The translations under genes were made by a program, and so were the position numbers. A stretch of 64,000 bases of DNA from Sphingobium xanthum (GTDB lineage: Bacteria; Pseudomonadota; Alphaproteobacteria; Sphingomonadales; Sphingomonadaceae). The stretch lies in assembly GCF_019737615.1 (NCBI RefSeq), contig NZ_JAHKKS010000006.1:1-64000 (forward strand). The letters are read 5' to 3'. Numbering within the stretch: position 1 is the stretch's first letter; each line of letters opens with the position of its first letter. This document shows, piece after piece, positions 17,263-25,175 of the stretch. Under the pieces are notes generated by a model. It had not been told where the DNA came from, did not search any database, and saw nothing but the letters and a program-made list of their open reading frames with translations.

Positions 17263-18777
17263 TCAGTGCGTCAGGATGTTGGCCAGCACTTCCGCGATTT
17301 GACGCGCCAGCAATGGAGGCACGGCGTTGCCCACCTGAACATATTGCTGCGTCCGATTGCCCTCGAAAAAGTAATTGTCGGGAAAAGTCTGAAGCCTTGC
17401 GGCTTCACGGACCGTCAGGCTGCGACACTGCAGCGGGTCGGGATGAATAAAATAATGCCCATCCTTCGAAATATGGCTCGTGACCGTGCTTGAAGGCGCA
17501 TCCCAGTGTTGGACACGGAACCTGTCGGCAAACTTGCCGCTGTCCCAGTTGTGATGTTCAGGTGCCAAGGCCCGTGGAAACTCGGCGGCCTTGGGCGAAC
17601 GTCCGAATATTTCCGCGAATGTGGTCGCGAACGCATATCGAGCAAGATCGCTCTCCATGTGTCCTCGGCTTTCGTGGTTGGGAAGCATCGTCAGACGCCC
17701 ATCAGAAAGCCACGCCCCAAGCCGGTTGTCCCTCACTGGCGCCAGCCGTCTGCTCGACCTCGGGGGCAAGTCGTCGCCCAACTCCAACTTGCTTGCATGC
17801 TCAAGCAGCGCCTTCGCGACGCCGTTGAGCCAAGTGCCATCGGTGCGGCATGATGAGGCGGCCGTTCGGAAGGCAGAGACAACAGCATTACGCCAATTGT
17901 CCGAAGTGTCCTGCATTTTGCTGAGGCCACTGCGCAGGGCCGGCATGCCTTTCAGGACGCTGGCGACCGTAGCTCTGGAAGCAGGTTCGAGCGTCTGCCC
18001 AAATACCACGAGCGACTTTTTCGCAAGGAAGTCGCTGCGGATGCCCAGCAGGATCACGCGATGTCTGCATTGGGGAATGCCGAACTCCTCACTGCGGATC
18101 ACATTTCCTGCGTGTTTTCCGCGAGCGCCAGCAACCAGGGGGAGTAGAGTGTAACTGTCCGGCGATCCGCCGGCCGCCCGCAGATCCTCCAGCACCTGAT
18201 CGAATATGCTCTCGCCCGCGACCTTCGATGACAGAATGCCCTTCACGTTTTCCATGACGAAGGCAATCGGCTCGAGAAAGCGGAGAATGCGGATATATTC
18301 GCGGTAGAGGAAGTGACGATGATCTTCAGCAGCGTTGTAGTCCTTGATCCCGCGGTTGCGCGCTCGGCCCACCAGTGAATAAGCTTGGCAGGGCGGTCCG
18401 CCAATGACGATCACTTGGTCGTGCGCACCCTCCTTGATCCGATGAAGGCGAGGATCCAGTTCGGCTCGTGTCAATTCCTGCCCGAGAGTCAGCATCGCAG
18501 TCTCTTCGACTGCTACGCGCCATTCCGCTGGATGATTTCGGATCAGCATAGGGAGGTCGATCTCGCCAGCAATGTACTTGTAATAGCATTCCGGAAGTTC
18601 GCTGAACTGTCGCGTGAAGGCGCGAAGTCTGAGCGTGGCGAAGGCCGACGGCTCCATCTCCACGGAAAGGGCTACGTCGAACACCCTCGTGCCGTCGGAA
18701 TTGCGCAATGAAGAAAATCCTTCGGCCAGCCCTCCAGGTCCGGCAAAAAGGTCGACAGTCTTGAAGCCGTGGCCCAT
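17263..18777 (-). CDS. C5-cytosine DNA methyltransferase (Dcm-like)
   Basis: About 504 residues with all main m5C methyltransferase motifs: I (VDLFAGPGGL), IV (GGPPCQAYS, catalytic Cys about 130), VI (ENVKGI), VIII (QCRHRVILLG) and X (QVGNAVPPLLARQIA near the C terminus). The region between VIII and X is long enough for a target-recognition domain. ATG 18777 is preferred over the TTG just before it. It diverges from the Vsr gene across 65 bp holding a perfect dyad and converges on AIPR. It probably marks host DNA so that the MORC/Z1 complex spares it. The target sequence cannot be read from the protein. Confidence 0.93.
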   Translation of the reverse strand: MGHGFKTVDLFAGPGGLAEGFSSLRNSDGTRVFDVALSVEMEPSAFATLRLRAFTRQFSELPECYYKYIAGEIDLPMLIRNHPAEWRVAVEETAMLTLGQELTRAELDPRLHRIKEGAHDQVIVIGGPPCQAYSLVGRARNRGIKDYNAAEDHRHFLYREYIRILRFLEPIAFVMENVKGILSSKVAGESIFDQVLEDLRAAGGSPDSYTLLPLVAGARGKHAGNVIRSEEFGIPQCRHRVILLGIRSDFLAKKSLVVFGQTLEPASRATVASVLKGMPALRSGLSKMQDTSDNWRNAVVSAFRTAASSCRTDGTWLNGVAKALLEHASKLELGDDLPPRSSRRLAPVRDNRLGAWLSDGRLTMLPNHESRGHMESDLARYAFATTFAEIFGRSPKAAEFPRALAPEHHNWDSGKFADRFRVQHWDAPSSTVTSHISKDGHYFIHPDPLQCRSLTVREAARLQTFPDNYFFEGNRTQQYVQVGNAVPPLLARQIAEVLANILTH

Positions 18778-18798
18778 CAATCCGAGATTCTCCGTTGC

Positions 18799-18818
18799 GC
18801 GCCCTCTTACCAGGGCGC
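18799..18818. promoter_or_regulatory. Perfect dyad between dcm-like and vsr genes (candidate operator)
   Basis: GCGCCCT (18799-18805) and AGGGCGC (18812-18818) form a 7-bp inverted repeat with a 6-base centre, midway in the short divergent region. Its position suits an operator controlling both genes; some m5C methyltransferases bind their own promoters. Confidence 0.45.
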
Positions 18819-18842
18819 ACCGAACTAGCCAGGAGAAAAGAC

Positions 18843-19280
18843 GTGGTCGATGTCGTCGACGCGGCGACGCGTTCCCGCATGATGTCAGGTATTCGGGGAA
18901 AGAACACCAAGCCGGAGATACTCCTCCGCCGAGTGATGCATGCCCGCGGTTTCAGATACCGGCTTCATGACCGCAAGCTGCCCGGGCATCCGGATCTGGT
19001 CTTCCCTCGCTATCACGCGGTCGTGTTTGTCCATGGATGTTTCTGGCATCGACATGAAGAATGTCGCTTTGCGACGATCCCCGCGACTAGGCCCGAGTTC
19101 TGGACTGAAAAATTTCAAGCGAACGTAGCTCGCGACAGTAAAAATGAGGTGATGTTGAACGAAGCCGGATGGCGGATCGCCGTCGTTTGGGAGTGCTCGC
19201 TCAAACGATCTGCCGGGAATGTGGGAGAACAACTGTCAGCTTGGCTGGAAAGTGCCACAGATGACAGGTTGGAGCTCTAG
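18843..19280 (+). CDS. Vsr-type very short patch repair endonuclease
   Basis: 145 residues from a GTG start with AGGAG 6 bp upstream. The family start block RSRMMSGIRGKNTKPE is intact, and catalytic D51 lies in LPGHPDLVF. The zinc/active-site segment VHGCFWHRHEECRFA (63-77) and PEFWTEKFQANVARD follow as usual. Vsr nicks 5' of T in T:G mismatches made when m5C deaminates, which protects against mutations caused by the neighbouring methyltransferase. In prokaryotic MORC/Z1 operons Vsr-like nucleases also occur as possible effectors. The longer frame from 18795 lacks a ribosome binding site. Confidence 0.92.
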   Translation: MVDVVDAATRSRMMSGIRGKNTKPEILLRRVMHARGFRYRLHDRKLPGHPDLVFPRYHAVVFVHGCFWHRHEECRFATIPATRPEFWTEKFQANVARDSKNEVMLNEAGWRIAVVWECSLKRSAGNVGEQLSAWLESATDDRLEL

Positions 19281-19454
19281 CGATGGGAGGGGCCGCCTTT
19301 CGGTCTTATGATCGATGATCTGCATTCCCGATCGACTTCGCCGATCTGGATCATGCGAGCCTGAAGTCCTGCTCACCAAGGCGGCCCTCACGACAGGAAC
19401 GACTGTGAAGGAGGGTGGACGCCACGCTGTGGTGTTGAAAGGTTAGAAGCATCG

Positions 19455-20399
19455 ATGACTCGTTTGGTTTTTCTCGATCAAAATGCGTGGATCGTGCTCG
19501 CGCAGGGCGCATGGGACAAAAGCAGATATCCGCGAGAACATGCTGCGTTGACGATGATCGTTGAGGGCGTGAAGTCGGGCCTTATTACGGTGCCCTTGAC
19601 GTTCTCCAACATCTACGAGACGTCCAAAATCAATGTTCCGGATCGGCGCGCGAATTTGGCAATGACGCAATCGCTCATCAGCGGTGGGCGGATTTTCCGG
19701 AGCCGCCGCGCGATACTTGCGGAGACGCTCTTGGCGTACATTGCGGAAAAGAGCTCGATCGCTCGCGCGCTACCGGAGGAAGGCTGGTTTTTGTCCGACC
19801 TCTGGTTTGAGTCTGCGGCGGATTACTCGCCGGACGTTTATAGCGTCGAACTGTCGCCGGCTGTGCTGAATTTCATCCGCAATGATCCCGCGCGCGCGCT
19901 CTTTGACTACCTGCTCTTTCCCGACGAATCCGTTCGGGTAGAAGCCGTACGGCGATATAGTGTTGGTTCGGCGGAGCTGATTACACGTCTCGAAAATCGG
20001 CGCGCGATTGCGGTCGGCGAGACATTGGCGATGCGGAAACGCATTTACGGTGCGCGCCTGACTCTTGATGAGCTCGACTTCATATTGGCCGCCGGTCGTC
20101 GGCTCGGCCTCGATTGGAAAACTGTCAACGATATCGGCTCGTCACTCATGCGCGGTATCGTAGCCGATGTTCCGGTGCTGCATGTTGAGCGGGAGTTGGT
20201 CGTCCGGCTCGAAGACCAGTCCCGTGGCATCAGTGAGAATGATTTACGGGATATGCTGTCCTTCACCACGGTATTGCCATTTGCCGATGTAATGGTAGCC
20301 GAGAAACAGTTTGTGAATCTCGCACGCCAAGCCCGTTTGGGCGAAACCTTCAAGACCAAGCTGATTACATCGATATTCGAATTCGACCCTTCAGCTTAA
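19455..20399 (+). CDS. PIN-like domain protein
   Basis: A 314-residue protein beginning TRLVFLDQNAWIVLAQG, where D8 fits the first acidic residue of PIN-like RNases. Further acids lie late in the chain (ENDLRDMLSF and LPFADVMVAEKQF), as in large PIN-like proteins with an insertion. The middle is helical. No antitoxin partner is visible on either side, so a stand-alone effector is more likely than a classical toxin-antitoxin pair. It lies 174 bp after vsr on the same strand and ends at a bidirectional terminator. RNase activity is inferred only. Confidence 0.6.
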   Translation: MTRLVFLDQNAWIVLAQGAWDKSRYPREHAALTMIVEGVKSGLITVPLTFSNIYETSKINVPDRRANLAMTQSLISGGRIFRSRRAILAETLLAYIAEKSSIARALPEEGWFLSDLWFESAADYSPDVYSVELSPAVLNFIRNDPARALFDYLLFPDESVRVEAVRRYSVGSAELITRLENRRAIAVGETLAMRKRIYGARLTLDELDFILAAGRRLGLDWKTVNDIGSSLMRGIVADVPVLHVERELVVRLEDQSRGISENDLRDMLSFTTVLPFADVMVAEKQFVNLARQARLGETFKTKLITSIFEFDPSA

Positions 20400-20420
20400 A
20401 TCTCTACGTTACAAGACCAC

Positions 20421-20456
20421 CGCGGAGCCGACGCCGTCGAATGCGCCGGCTCCGCG
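20421..20456. terminator. Bidirectional terminator
   Basis: CGCGGAGCCG (20421-20430) and CGGCTCCGCG (20447-20456) form a perfect 10-bp GC-rich stem in the 67-bp gap between two convergent genes. No T run follows, so it may work with other factors. Confidence 0.6.
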
Positions 20457-20466
20457 TGCCGCGTGG

Positions 20467-21768
20467 CTAGTTTGCCGCCTTTGCCAAGGTTATCTTGGAT
20501 GCTCGCGTGATGCGGGCAATCTGCCTGCGAAGCGGAGCGCTTTCGGGATAGGCCTTCGCTAGTAGAGTCTTGAGATCCGAGAGAATGTCGACAACACCGA
20601 CCGCTGAATCAGCCCGTACGATCAGCGCTTCGTCGGGTGCCGCACTGTAATAGATGTCGACTGGATCGTGCAGTCGGTCGAGGACAGAGTGGGGAACATC
20701 CGCATAAAGCCAGTCTACGAGGATGCTGCAAAGTTTGTCCATTTGCTCGTTGACCGCCCATGGCTTGTGCCGCGACTGCAGGACTGCCGCGATCATACGG
20801 CCAGCCGCTTCATGTCCGGCGAGCGATAACTTTCCGTTCGGTTTGCGCGCGGCGCCGATAAAGGAGCGATGGAAGGGAACGGTCTTGCTCGACGAGCGCG
20901 GATTGATCGTGCCCTTAGCCTTCGCGCGCCGCCTGTCTTGGGAAGAGAGCGTCAGAGGCGTACAGAAAAGTCGATGATCGGCGACCGAGACTCCCGACCA
21001 GTCAACGGTGGTAACGGGATCGGGAAGTGCATTAATCCGCTGCATGAGGGCTTCGAAATCGAGCCCTCTGGCTGTGTCGACAGCGACGAACAGTGCGCAG
21101 CGGTAAGGAAAGTACATACCTGGCCAAACCGCTGCGCGGATTTGCCAGCCGTTGCGCCTAGCCCAATCAGCCCGTTCATCGCTGACCTTTGCGTCGGAAT
21201 AAGGCTCATCGACCAAGACGAAACTGTCGGTCGCCGGATCTAGCCATCCCGAACCATGATCTTTGCGGGGAAGGTCGGTGTCGAGCCTCGCAGCGCTCTC
21301 GCGTTGGCGGCGATCGTCGCAAGGGCGAAGTCCCGTCGCTTCCATGAAGCGGAGCGCCCTTGCTGCTTGGCACAGCTGATCGCGTGCGAAGTCCTGCGAC
21401 TGGCACATCATGTCCTCGAGCAGATGGTCCGGAGCGGCGAGCCGTAGGCCGGAAAGCCCGCGAACGATCCGCATCTCGCTTTTCGTGCAAAGATCGAGCA
21501 GCGGCTTCGAAAGCCAAATCTCCAGAGTTTCGCGGCCGATCGCATAGGTCTCGCGATCGGTCCAATAGGCGGTCAGGAAGAGTTGATGGGCCGGCGGGCG
21601 CGAGGCTGCGGCCAGAACTGCTTTTGCATGCTTGAGGTTTTCGAAGGATGCAGCTCGTGCTGCGCGTTCGAGCGCTTCCTTGTGCGGTACGCCCTCAGCC
21701 TTGCTGATGCGGCGGGCCAAGCGCTTTATACCGGCAATAGTCGATGGCCGAATGTCTTCAATCAACAT
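20467..21768 (-). CDS. DUF5623-like protein of unknown function
   Basis: A 433-residue soluble protein. The N terminus, MLIEDIRPSTIAGIKRLARR, followed by GVPHKEALERAARAA, is what I recall of DUF5623 proteins from sphingomonad accessory regions. GGGAG lies 7 bp before the ATG at 21768; a longer frame from 21807 lacks such a site. There are no transmembrane segments or signal peptide, and I see no catalytic motif. It is monocistronic and convergent with the PIN-like gene. DUF5623-type genes are often found on plasmids and islands; nothing more can be said about function. Confidence 0.6.
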   Translation of the reverse strand: MLIEDIRPSTIAGIKRLARRISKAEGVPHKEALERAARAASFENLKHAKAVLAAASRPPAHQLFLTAYWTDRETYAIGRETLEIWLSKPLLDLCTKSEMRIVRGLSGLRLAAPDHLLEDMMCQSQDFARDQLCQAARALRFMEATGLRPCDDRRQRESAARLDTDLPRKDHGSGWLDPATDSFVLVDEPYSDAKVSDERADWARRNGWQIRAAVWPGMYFPYRCALFVAVDTARGLDFEALMQRINALPDPVTTVDWSGVSVADHRLFCTPLTLSSQDRRRAKAKGTINPRSSSKTVPFHRSFIGAARKPNGKLSLAGHEAAGRMIAAVLQSRHKPWAVNEQMDKLCSILVDWLYADVPHSVLDRLHDPVDIYYSAAPDEALIVRADSAVGVVDILSDLKTLLAKAYPESAPLRRQIARITRASKITLAKAAN

Positions 21769-22145
21769 GATTGTTCTCCCGGCTTGGTTTGTAGCGTCAC
21801 CCGTCAACCACTACCCAAGCTCGAACAACATGATGAACGAGATCAGGTCTGAGATGGCAGCGCTGGACGACAGCTTGGGTTAGACGGGTGCCTAGCTCCT
21901 GCCGGGAGCATGCATCCGAAATACCGTGGCCGAGATCGGATTGCAAGTCATGGGGTAAACGCCGCGCTGTTCAGCAAACTCAACCATATGGATACGTGAG
22001 CGGATAGTCCGCTAGAAGCTAATGTTTCGCGCCAGCCAAGCCCGGTCGACCGATAGGTACTTAATATTGCAACCCGACAATGAGGAGCGTCTTGCCCTCC
22101 AAAACGCTAGTGCATCGCGCACATACCCTAGTTAGGATGTTCTTG
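21769..22145. other. Divergent intergenic region, no gene seen
   Basis: About 375 bp between the DUF5623-like and nucleotidyltransferase-HEPN genes. It should hold both promoters. A short plus-strand frame that would extend the downstream gene (from 22080) lacks a ribosome binding site. I see no clear repeats or RNA. Confidence 0.4.
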
Positions 22146-23075
22146 ATGCGTACCGATCTCGACCACCTTCCCTCAGCAAAGCAGCGTGAGCTCGAGCGGG
22201 TTCTGCAGATCCTGTTCGAAGAGTTTGACGACGCAACCCGGGCGGTGACAGGAGAGAAGCAGAAGCAGGGGCGGATCCAGAAGGTCATCCTGTACGGAAG
22301 CTACGCCCGAGGCGGTTGGGTTGATGAGCCGCACACCGCCAAGGGATATCAGTCAGATTTCGACCTGCTGATCATCGTCAACATGAAGGGACTGACAGAT
22401 CGCGTGGCCTATTGGGCCAAGGCTGACGAGCGACTTAACCGTGAGCTCGGGATCACCAAGACAATCCGGACGCCGGTCAACTTCATCGTTCACACGCTGC
22501 AGGAGGTGAACGACGGCTTAGCCCATGGCCGCTACTTCTTCATGGACATCGCGAAGGACGGTATCGCTCTTTATCAGTCTGATGAAACGCTGCTCCATCA
22601 GCCTAAGCCGAAATCGCCGCAACAGGCGCTAACGATGGCGAGGGAATACTTTGACGAGGGTTTTCCGTCTTCAATGCGTCGCTTCAAACTGGCTCAAGAC
22701 GGCATCAGCCAAGGCTTCCTAAAGGAAGCAGCGTTCGATTTGCATCAAACGACTGAGTTTCTTTATCACTGTGTCCTGCTGGTATGCACCTTCTACACCC
22801 CACACGTTCACAATCTCGGCTTTCTGCGCACCCAGGCTGAGCGGATCGATCGTCGCCTCGTTCATGTATGGCCGCGCGAGACGCGCAAGGAGCGCTCGAT
22901 CTTCGAGAAGCTCAAGGAAGCCTACGTGAAGGCTCGCTATTCGAAGCACTATCGGATCAGCATTGATGAGCTGAACTGGCTTGGCGAGCAGGTCGAGGAG
23001 CTCGGCCGTGTGGTTCATGCGGTCTGCTTGGAGAAGCTCGCCGAGCTTGAGCAGGCGGCAAAAGCCGTCAACTGA
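22146..23075 (+). CDS. Fused nucleotidyltransferase-HEPN protein
   Basis: 309 residues. The N-terminal domain has the pol-beta motif GSYARGGW with D71 and D73 (SDFDLLIIV), the minimal nucleotidyltransferase signature. The C-terminal domain (about 160-300) is a HEPN fold ending in KARYSKHYRIS and a long helix. MNT/HEPN pairs usually act as antitoxin (AMP-transferring) and toxin (RNase) on two chains; here both are on one chain, a known large subfamily. The start at 22146 has AGGA 8 bp upstream; 22137 is a possible alternative. A terminator hairpin follows at 23107. The HEPN Rx4-6H motif is not canonical, so the RNase may be inactive or the domain may only bind. Confidence 0.8.
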   Translation: MRTDLDHLPSAKQRELERVLQILFEEFDDATRAVTGEKQKQGRIQKVILYGSYARGGWVDEPHTAKGYQSDFDLLIIVNMKGLTDRVAYWAKADERLNRELGITKTIRTPVNFIVHTLQEVNDGLAHGRYFFMDIAKDGIALYQSDETLLHQPKPKSPQQALTMAREYFDEGFPSSMRRFKLAQDGISQGFLKEAAFDLHQTTEFLYHCVLLVCTFYTPHVHNLGFLRTQAERIDRRLVHVWPRETRKERSIFEKLKEAYVKARYSKHYRISIDELNWLGEQVEELGRVVHAVCLEKLAELEQAAKAVN

Positions 23076-23106
23076 TTCGCCCCCTAAGCAGCGATTTCAA
23101 TCCTCG

Positions 23107-23124
23107 AAGGAGAGCCTCCTTTTC
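23107..23124 (+). terminator. Intrinsic terminator of the nucleotidyltransferase-HEPN gene
   Basis: AAGGAG (23107-23112), a 3-base loop, CTCCTT (23116-23121), then TTTC. It lies 31 bp after the stop codon. Confidence 0.6.
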
Positions 23125-23251
23125 AGTTTTGGATCACGCAGCGGGCAAGCGCGCTGCGAAAGAAGTGACGCACGGCCGAGGCCGTTTTGTAATGCACCGT
23201 ACGCACGGGTGCTGCGATGCCATTTTCGTTAGATTTCTGCGGGTTTCCGGG

Positions 23252-23370
23252 TGTCACAAACTGTCACCGATTTTGTCACATCTTGTCGGACGTGTCTGCC
23301 AAGCGATTCGACAACAGCGGCCAAGTATTTGATTTAGTTTGTCACCTTTTGTCTGCCAGCGGCAGACAAA
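23252..23370. repeat. TGTCAC direct repeats and a 10-bp hairpin upstream of the excisionase genes
   Basis: TGTCAC occurs at 23252, 23262 and 23274, with a related TGTCGG at 23284 and another TGTCAC at 23340, so the first four are 10-12 bp apart, about one helical turn. TTTGTCTGCC (23348-23357) and GGCAGACAAA (23361-23370) then form a perfect 10-bp inverted repeat around AGC. The array lies in a 454-bp gene-free stretch (23076-23529) ahead of the excisionase pair. It may be a binding array for the AlpA-like protein, an operator, or a replication-type iteron. Confidence 0.5.
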
Positions 23371-23529
23371 TACAAAATCCTTTGCTTAGCCGGGAGATTT
23401 CCAGCTCCGAATACGCCTGTTCTTTCAGAGGAAAATTCGGGGCGCGTTCGTCGATCTACTGGACAGCCAGCGTGGCTTGGATCACATTATCCCTCGATCG
23501 GCTTGGCGGGCGATCGCGAGGAACTGCCG

Positions 23530-23796
23530 ATGTCACTTCTGCCCGCCGCGCCAGACAATGGTTTCTACGACCGCCTTCTCGATGACGCTTTCAGCAAGCT
23601 GCCCAATTCGGCGGCGCGTCTGAGCGCACTCATAGGGAGCGACACAAACATTTCGCCCGAGGCTCTTCGTCTACAACTTGCCGAGCACTTGACCGCGCAG
23701 TTAAAGCTCTACTCCGTCCTGATGGCCTGGCCCCGCAGGAAGACCGTTGGGGATATCGGTGCGCTGCCCGCGTCTCTGTCAGAGGAAGTCTTCTGA
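23530..23796 (+). CDS. Small hypothetical protein upstream of the excisionase
   Basis: 88 residues from an ATG with GAGGAA 7 bp upstream. The protein is helical and acidic-amphipathic (DRLLDDAFSKLPNSAARLSAL) with no recognisable domain. Its stop overlaps the start of the AlpA-like gene (TGATG), so the two are translated together. Small genes of this kind often precede AlpA/Xis genes in integrative elements. Function unknown. Confidence 0.65.
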   Translation: MSLLPAAPDNGFYDRLLDDAFSKLPNSAARLSALIGSDTNISPEALRLQLAEHLTAQLKLYSVLMAWPRRKTVGDIGALPASLSEEVF

Positions 23797-24086
23797 TGGC
23801 GAAGAAAGATCTCTCTGAACCTGTGCCTGTCCGCCGAAAGCGTGGCCGACCAAGGCGTCAGATCATGCTGAACGAGGCGATCCTTCCCAACCCGGCGCCC
23901 AGACCTTTTGAGCCTCTCACGGTCAGAATCCCATTGGCGATGCAGTTAACAGGATTGGGTCGATCCAAACTCTACGAACTCATCAAGGCGGGCGAAATCA
24001 AAGCGGTAAAGGTGGGCGCATCGACGCTCATCACGCTCGCCAGTCTACGTGAGCTTGTGGAAAGAAGCGGTGTTCAAGGGAAGTAG
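23796..24086 (+). CDS. AlpA/excisionase-type helix-turn-helix protein
   Basis: 96 residues. A basic N-terminal arm (RRKRGRPRRQ) comes before a MerR/AlpA-type winged helix: RIPLAMQLTGLGRSKLYELI, then KAGEIKAVKVGASTLI. This is the fold of recombination directionality factors and AlpA regulators of P4-like elements. It would bind near attachment sites to favour excision by the integrase at 53439, or regulate the island's genes. The TGTCAC repeats 450 bp upstream are an obvious candidate target. Translationally coupled to the preceding small gene. Confidence 0.75.
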   Translation: MAKKDLSEPVPVRRKRGRPRRQIMLNEAILPNPAPRPFEPLTVRIPLAMQLTGLGRSKLYELIKAGEIKAVKVGASTLITLASLRELVERSGVQGK

Positions 24087-24242
24087 CGATCCCGCAATTG
24101 CCCTAAATCTGAGTGCGAAATCAAGATAAGCCTATGAGATCTCGCCAATTTGGCCAGATATATCATGTTGATCCGGTCTATCATTTGTGATTAGCTTTGA
24201 CCTTCAGGCGCGCGAAATTTCTCTCGACAGGGATATTCAACG

Positions 24243-24365
24243 ATGTCGCAGTTCCATGCGATCTCGGCGCCCTTCGCTGTTCAGCCGATCCGACCGAACG
24301 TCGTCGCAAATGGCAAGCAAGACAGCATCGACGCCGAAGCACCAGCAAAGGCGGGGCTATGCTAG
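24243..24365 (+). CDS. Possible 40-residue peptide coupled to the GntR gene
   Basis: ATG 24243 has AGGGA 9 bp upstream and opens a 40-codon frame (MSQFHAISAPFAVQPIRP at the start, AKAGLC at the end) with coding-like third positions. Its stop codon overlaps the GntR start by 7 bp. It could be a leader peptide that couples GntR translation, or a small protein in its own right. It does not have the Thr-x-Gly leader/core border of the lasso precursor downstream. No family recognised. Confidence 0.4.
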   Translation: MSQFHAISAPFAVQPIRPNVVANGKQDSIDAEAPAKAGLC

Positions 24366-24985
24366 CCGCCGAGCGTATCTACGGGGATCTGAAGAAGGCC
24401 ATTCTGCGCGGAGAGTTTCTCCATGTGGACTATATCAGCCCGCGGGATCTGAACGAGCGTTTCGGCTGGAGTTTGACGCCATTGCGGGAGGCCACGAGAC
24501 GCCTCGCGGGAGAAGGATTGCTCTTCATCCGGCCGCGAGAAGGGTACCGCACATTCTCCCAGAACGAATTCGATCTTCATGCGCGATATGCGATGAACCT
24601 CGAGGTTCTCAAACTGGCACTGAAGCGGGCACGCAGTCCCACACTGCTGCGCGGCATCAGAGACGCGGCCAATCAAGCTCTCTCGGAAGAGCCTGACGCA
24701 CTTATCGCCGTCGTCGAACAACTGTTCCTGGCTATCGGTGGAGCGGTCCTCAGCTACGAATATTGGAGCACCATTACCGGACTGAACAACCGGCTCTACA
24801 CGGCGAGACTCGCCGAGGCATATGTGCGTGAGGATCTCGCCGCTGAGGTCCATGCTCTGCTGGAATCCGCTCAGAGCGGTGTTCATCTGAACCTGAAGAA
24901 GAACATAATCGCCTATCATCGATCTCGAATGAAGCAGGTCAGAATCTTGGCGGACACGATCGAGAAATGGGCTCCATTCAAATAG
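24359..24985 (+). CDS. GntR-family regulator of the lasso peptide locus
   Basis: 208 residues. The N-terminal winged helix has the GntR pattern: AERIYGDLKKAILRGEFL, then SPRDLNERFGWSLTPLREA and RRLAGEGLLFIRPREGY. The C-terminal part is all-helical and FCD-like, without obvious metal ligands. GntR genes are known neighbours of isopeptidase-type lasso clusters. It lies 190 bp before the precursor gene on the same strand, the right place to act on that AT-rich promoter region. Longer in-frame starts exist from 24197, but AAAGG before 24359 and the loss of similarity upstream favour this one. The ligand is unknown; the lasso peptide itself is a candidate. Confidence 0.8.
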   Translation: MLAAERIYGDLKKAILRGEFLHVDYISPRDLNERFGWSLTPLREATRRLAGEGLLFIRPREGYRTFSQNEFDLHARYAMNLEVLKLALKRARSPTLLRGIRDAANQALSEEPDALIAVVEQLFLAIGGAVLSYEYWSTITGLNNRLYTARLAEAYVREDLAAEVHALLESAQSGVHLNLKKNIIAYHRSRMKQVRILADTIEKWAPFK

Positions 24986-25133
24986 CTCAATGAAAAATAG
25001 ACGATAATTTTTCTAAGGAAATTTCAAGTCTTGGCTCTCAACATATGAAGATGGCGATAAGCAGAGGTGGAGATTTATAAGTCACGTATATTTTGATTAT
25101 AAACTTAAGCTCTTTCGAAACGGCACTTAAAAT
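24986..25133. promoter_or_regulatory. AT-rich upstream region of the lasso precursor gene
   Basis: This region is clearly AT-richer than its surroundings. Possible promoter elements are TTGGCT (25031) with GCGATA (25054) at 17-bp spacing, or TATATT at 25087 as a -10. Several TTATAA-like words (25075, 25098) could be part of an operator for the GntR protein. None is certain. Confidence 0.35.
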
Positions 25134-25171
25134 CACTCCTGCCGCGCTGACGCGGCGAAACATGAGGAGTG
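25134..25171 (+). promoter_or_regulatory. 5'-UTR hairpin that pairs with the ribosome binding site of the lasso precursor
   Basis: CACTCCT (25134-25140) is exactly complementary to AGGAGTG (25165-25171), which contains the Shine-Dalgarno AGGAG used by the ATG at 25176. Inside it GCCGCG (25141-25146) pairs with CGCGGC (25151-25156) around a CTGA loop, and eight unpaired bases (25157-25164) form a bulge. The structure would hide the ribosome binding site, so translation may depend on an unfolding signal. Confidence 0.6.
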
Positions 25172-25175
25172 TGTC

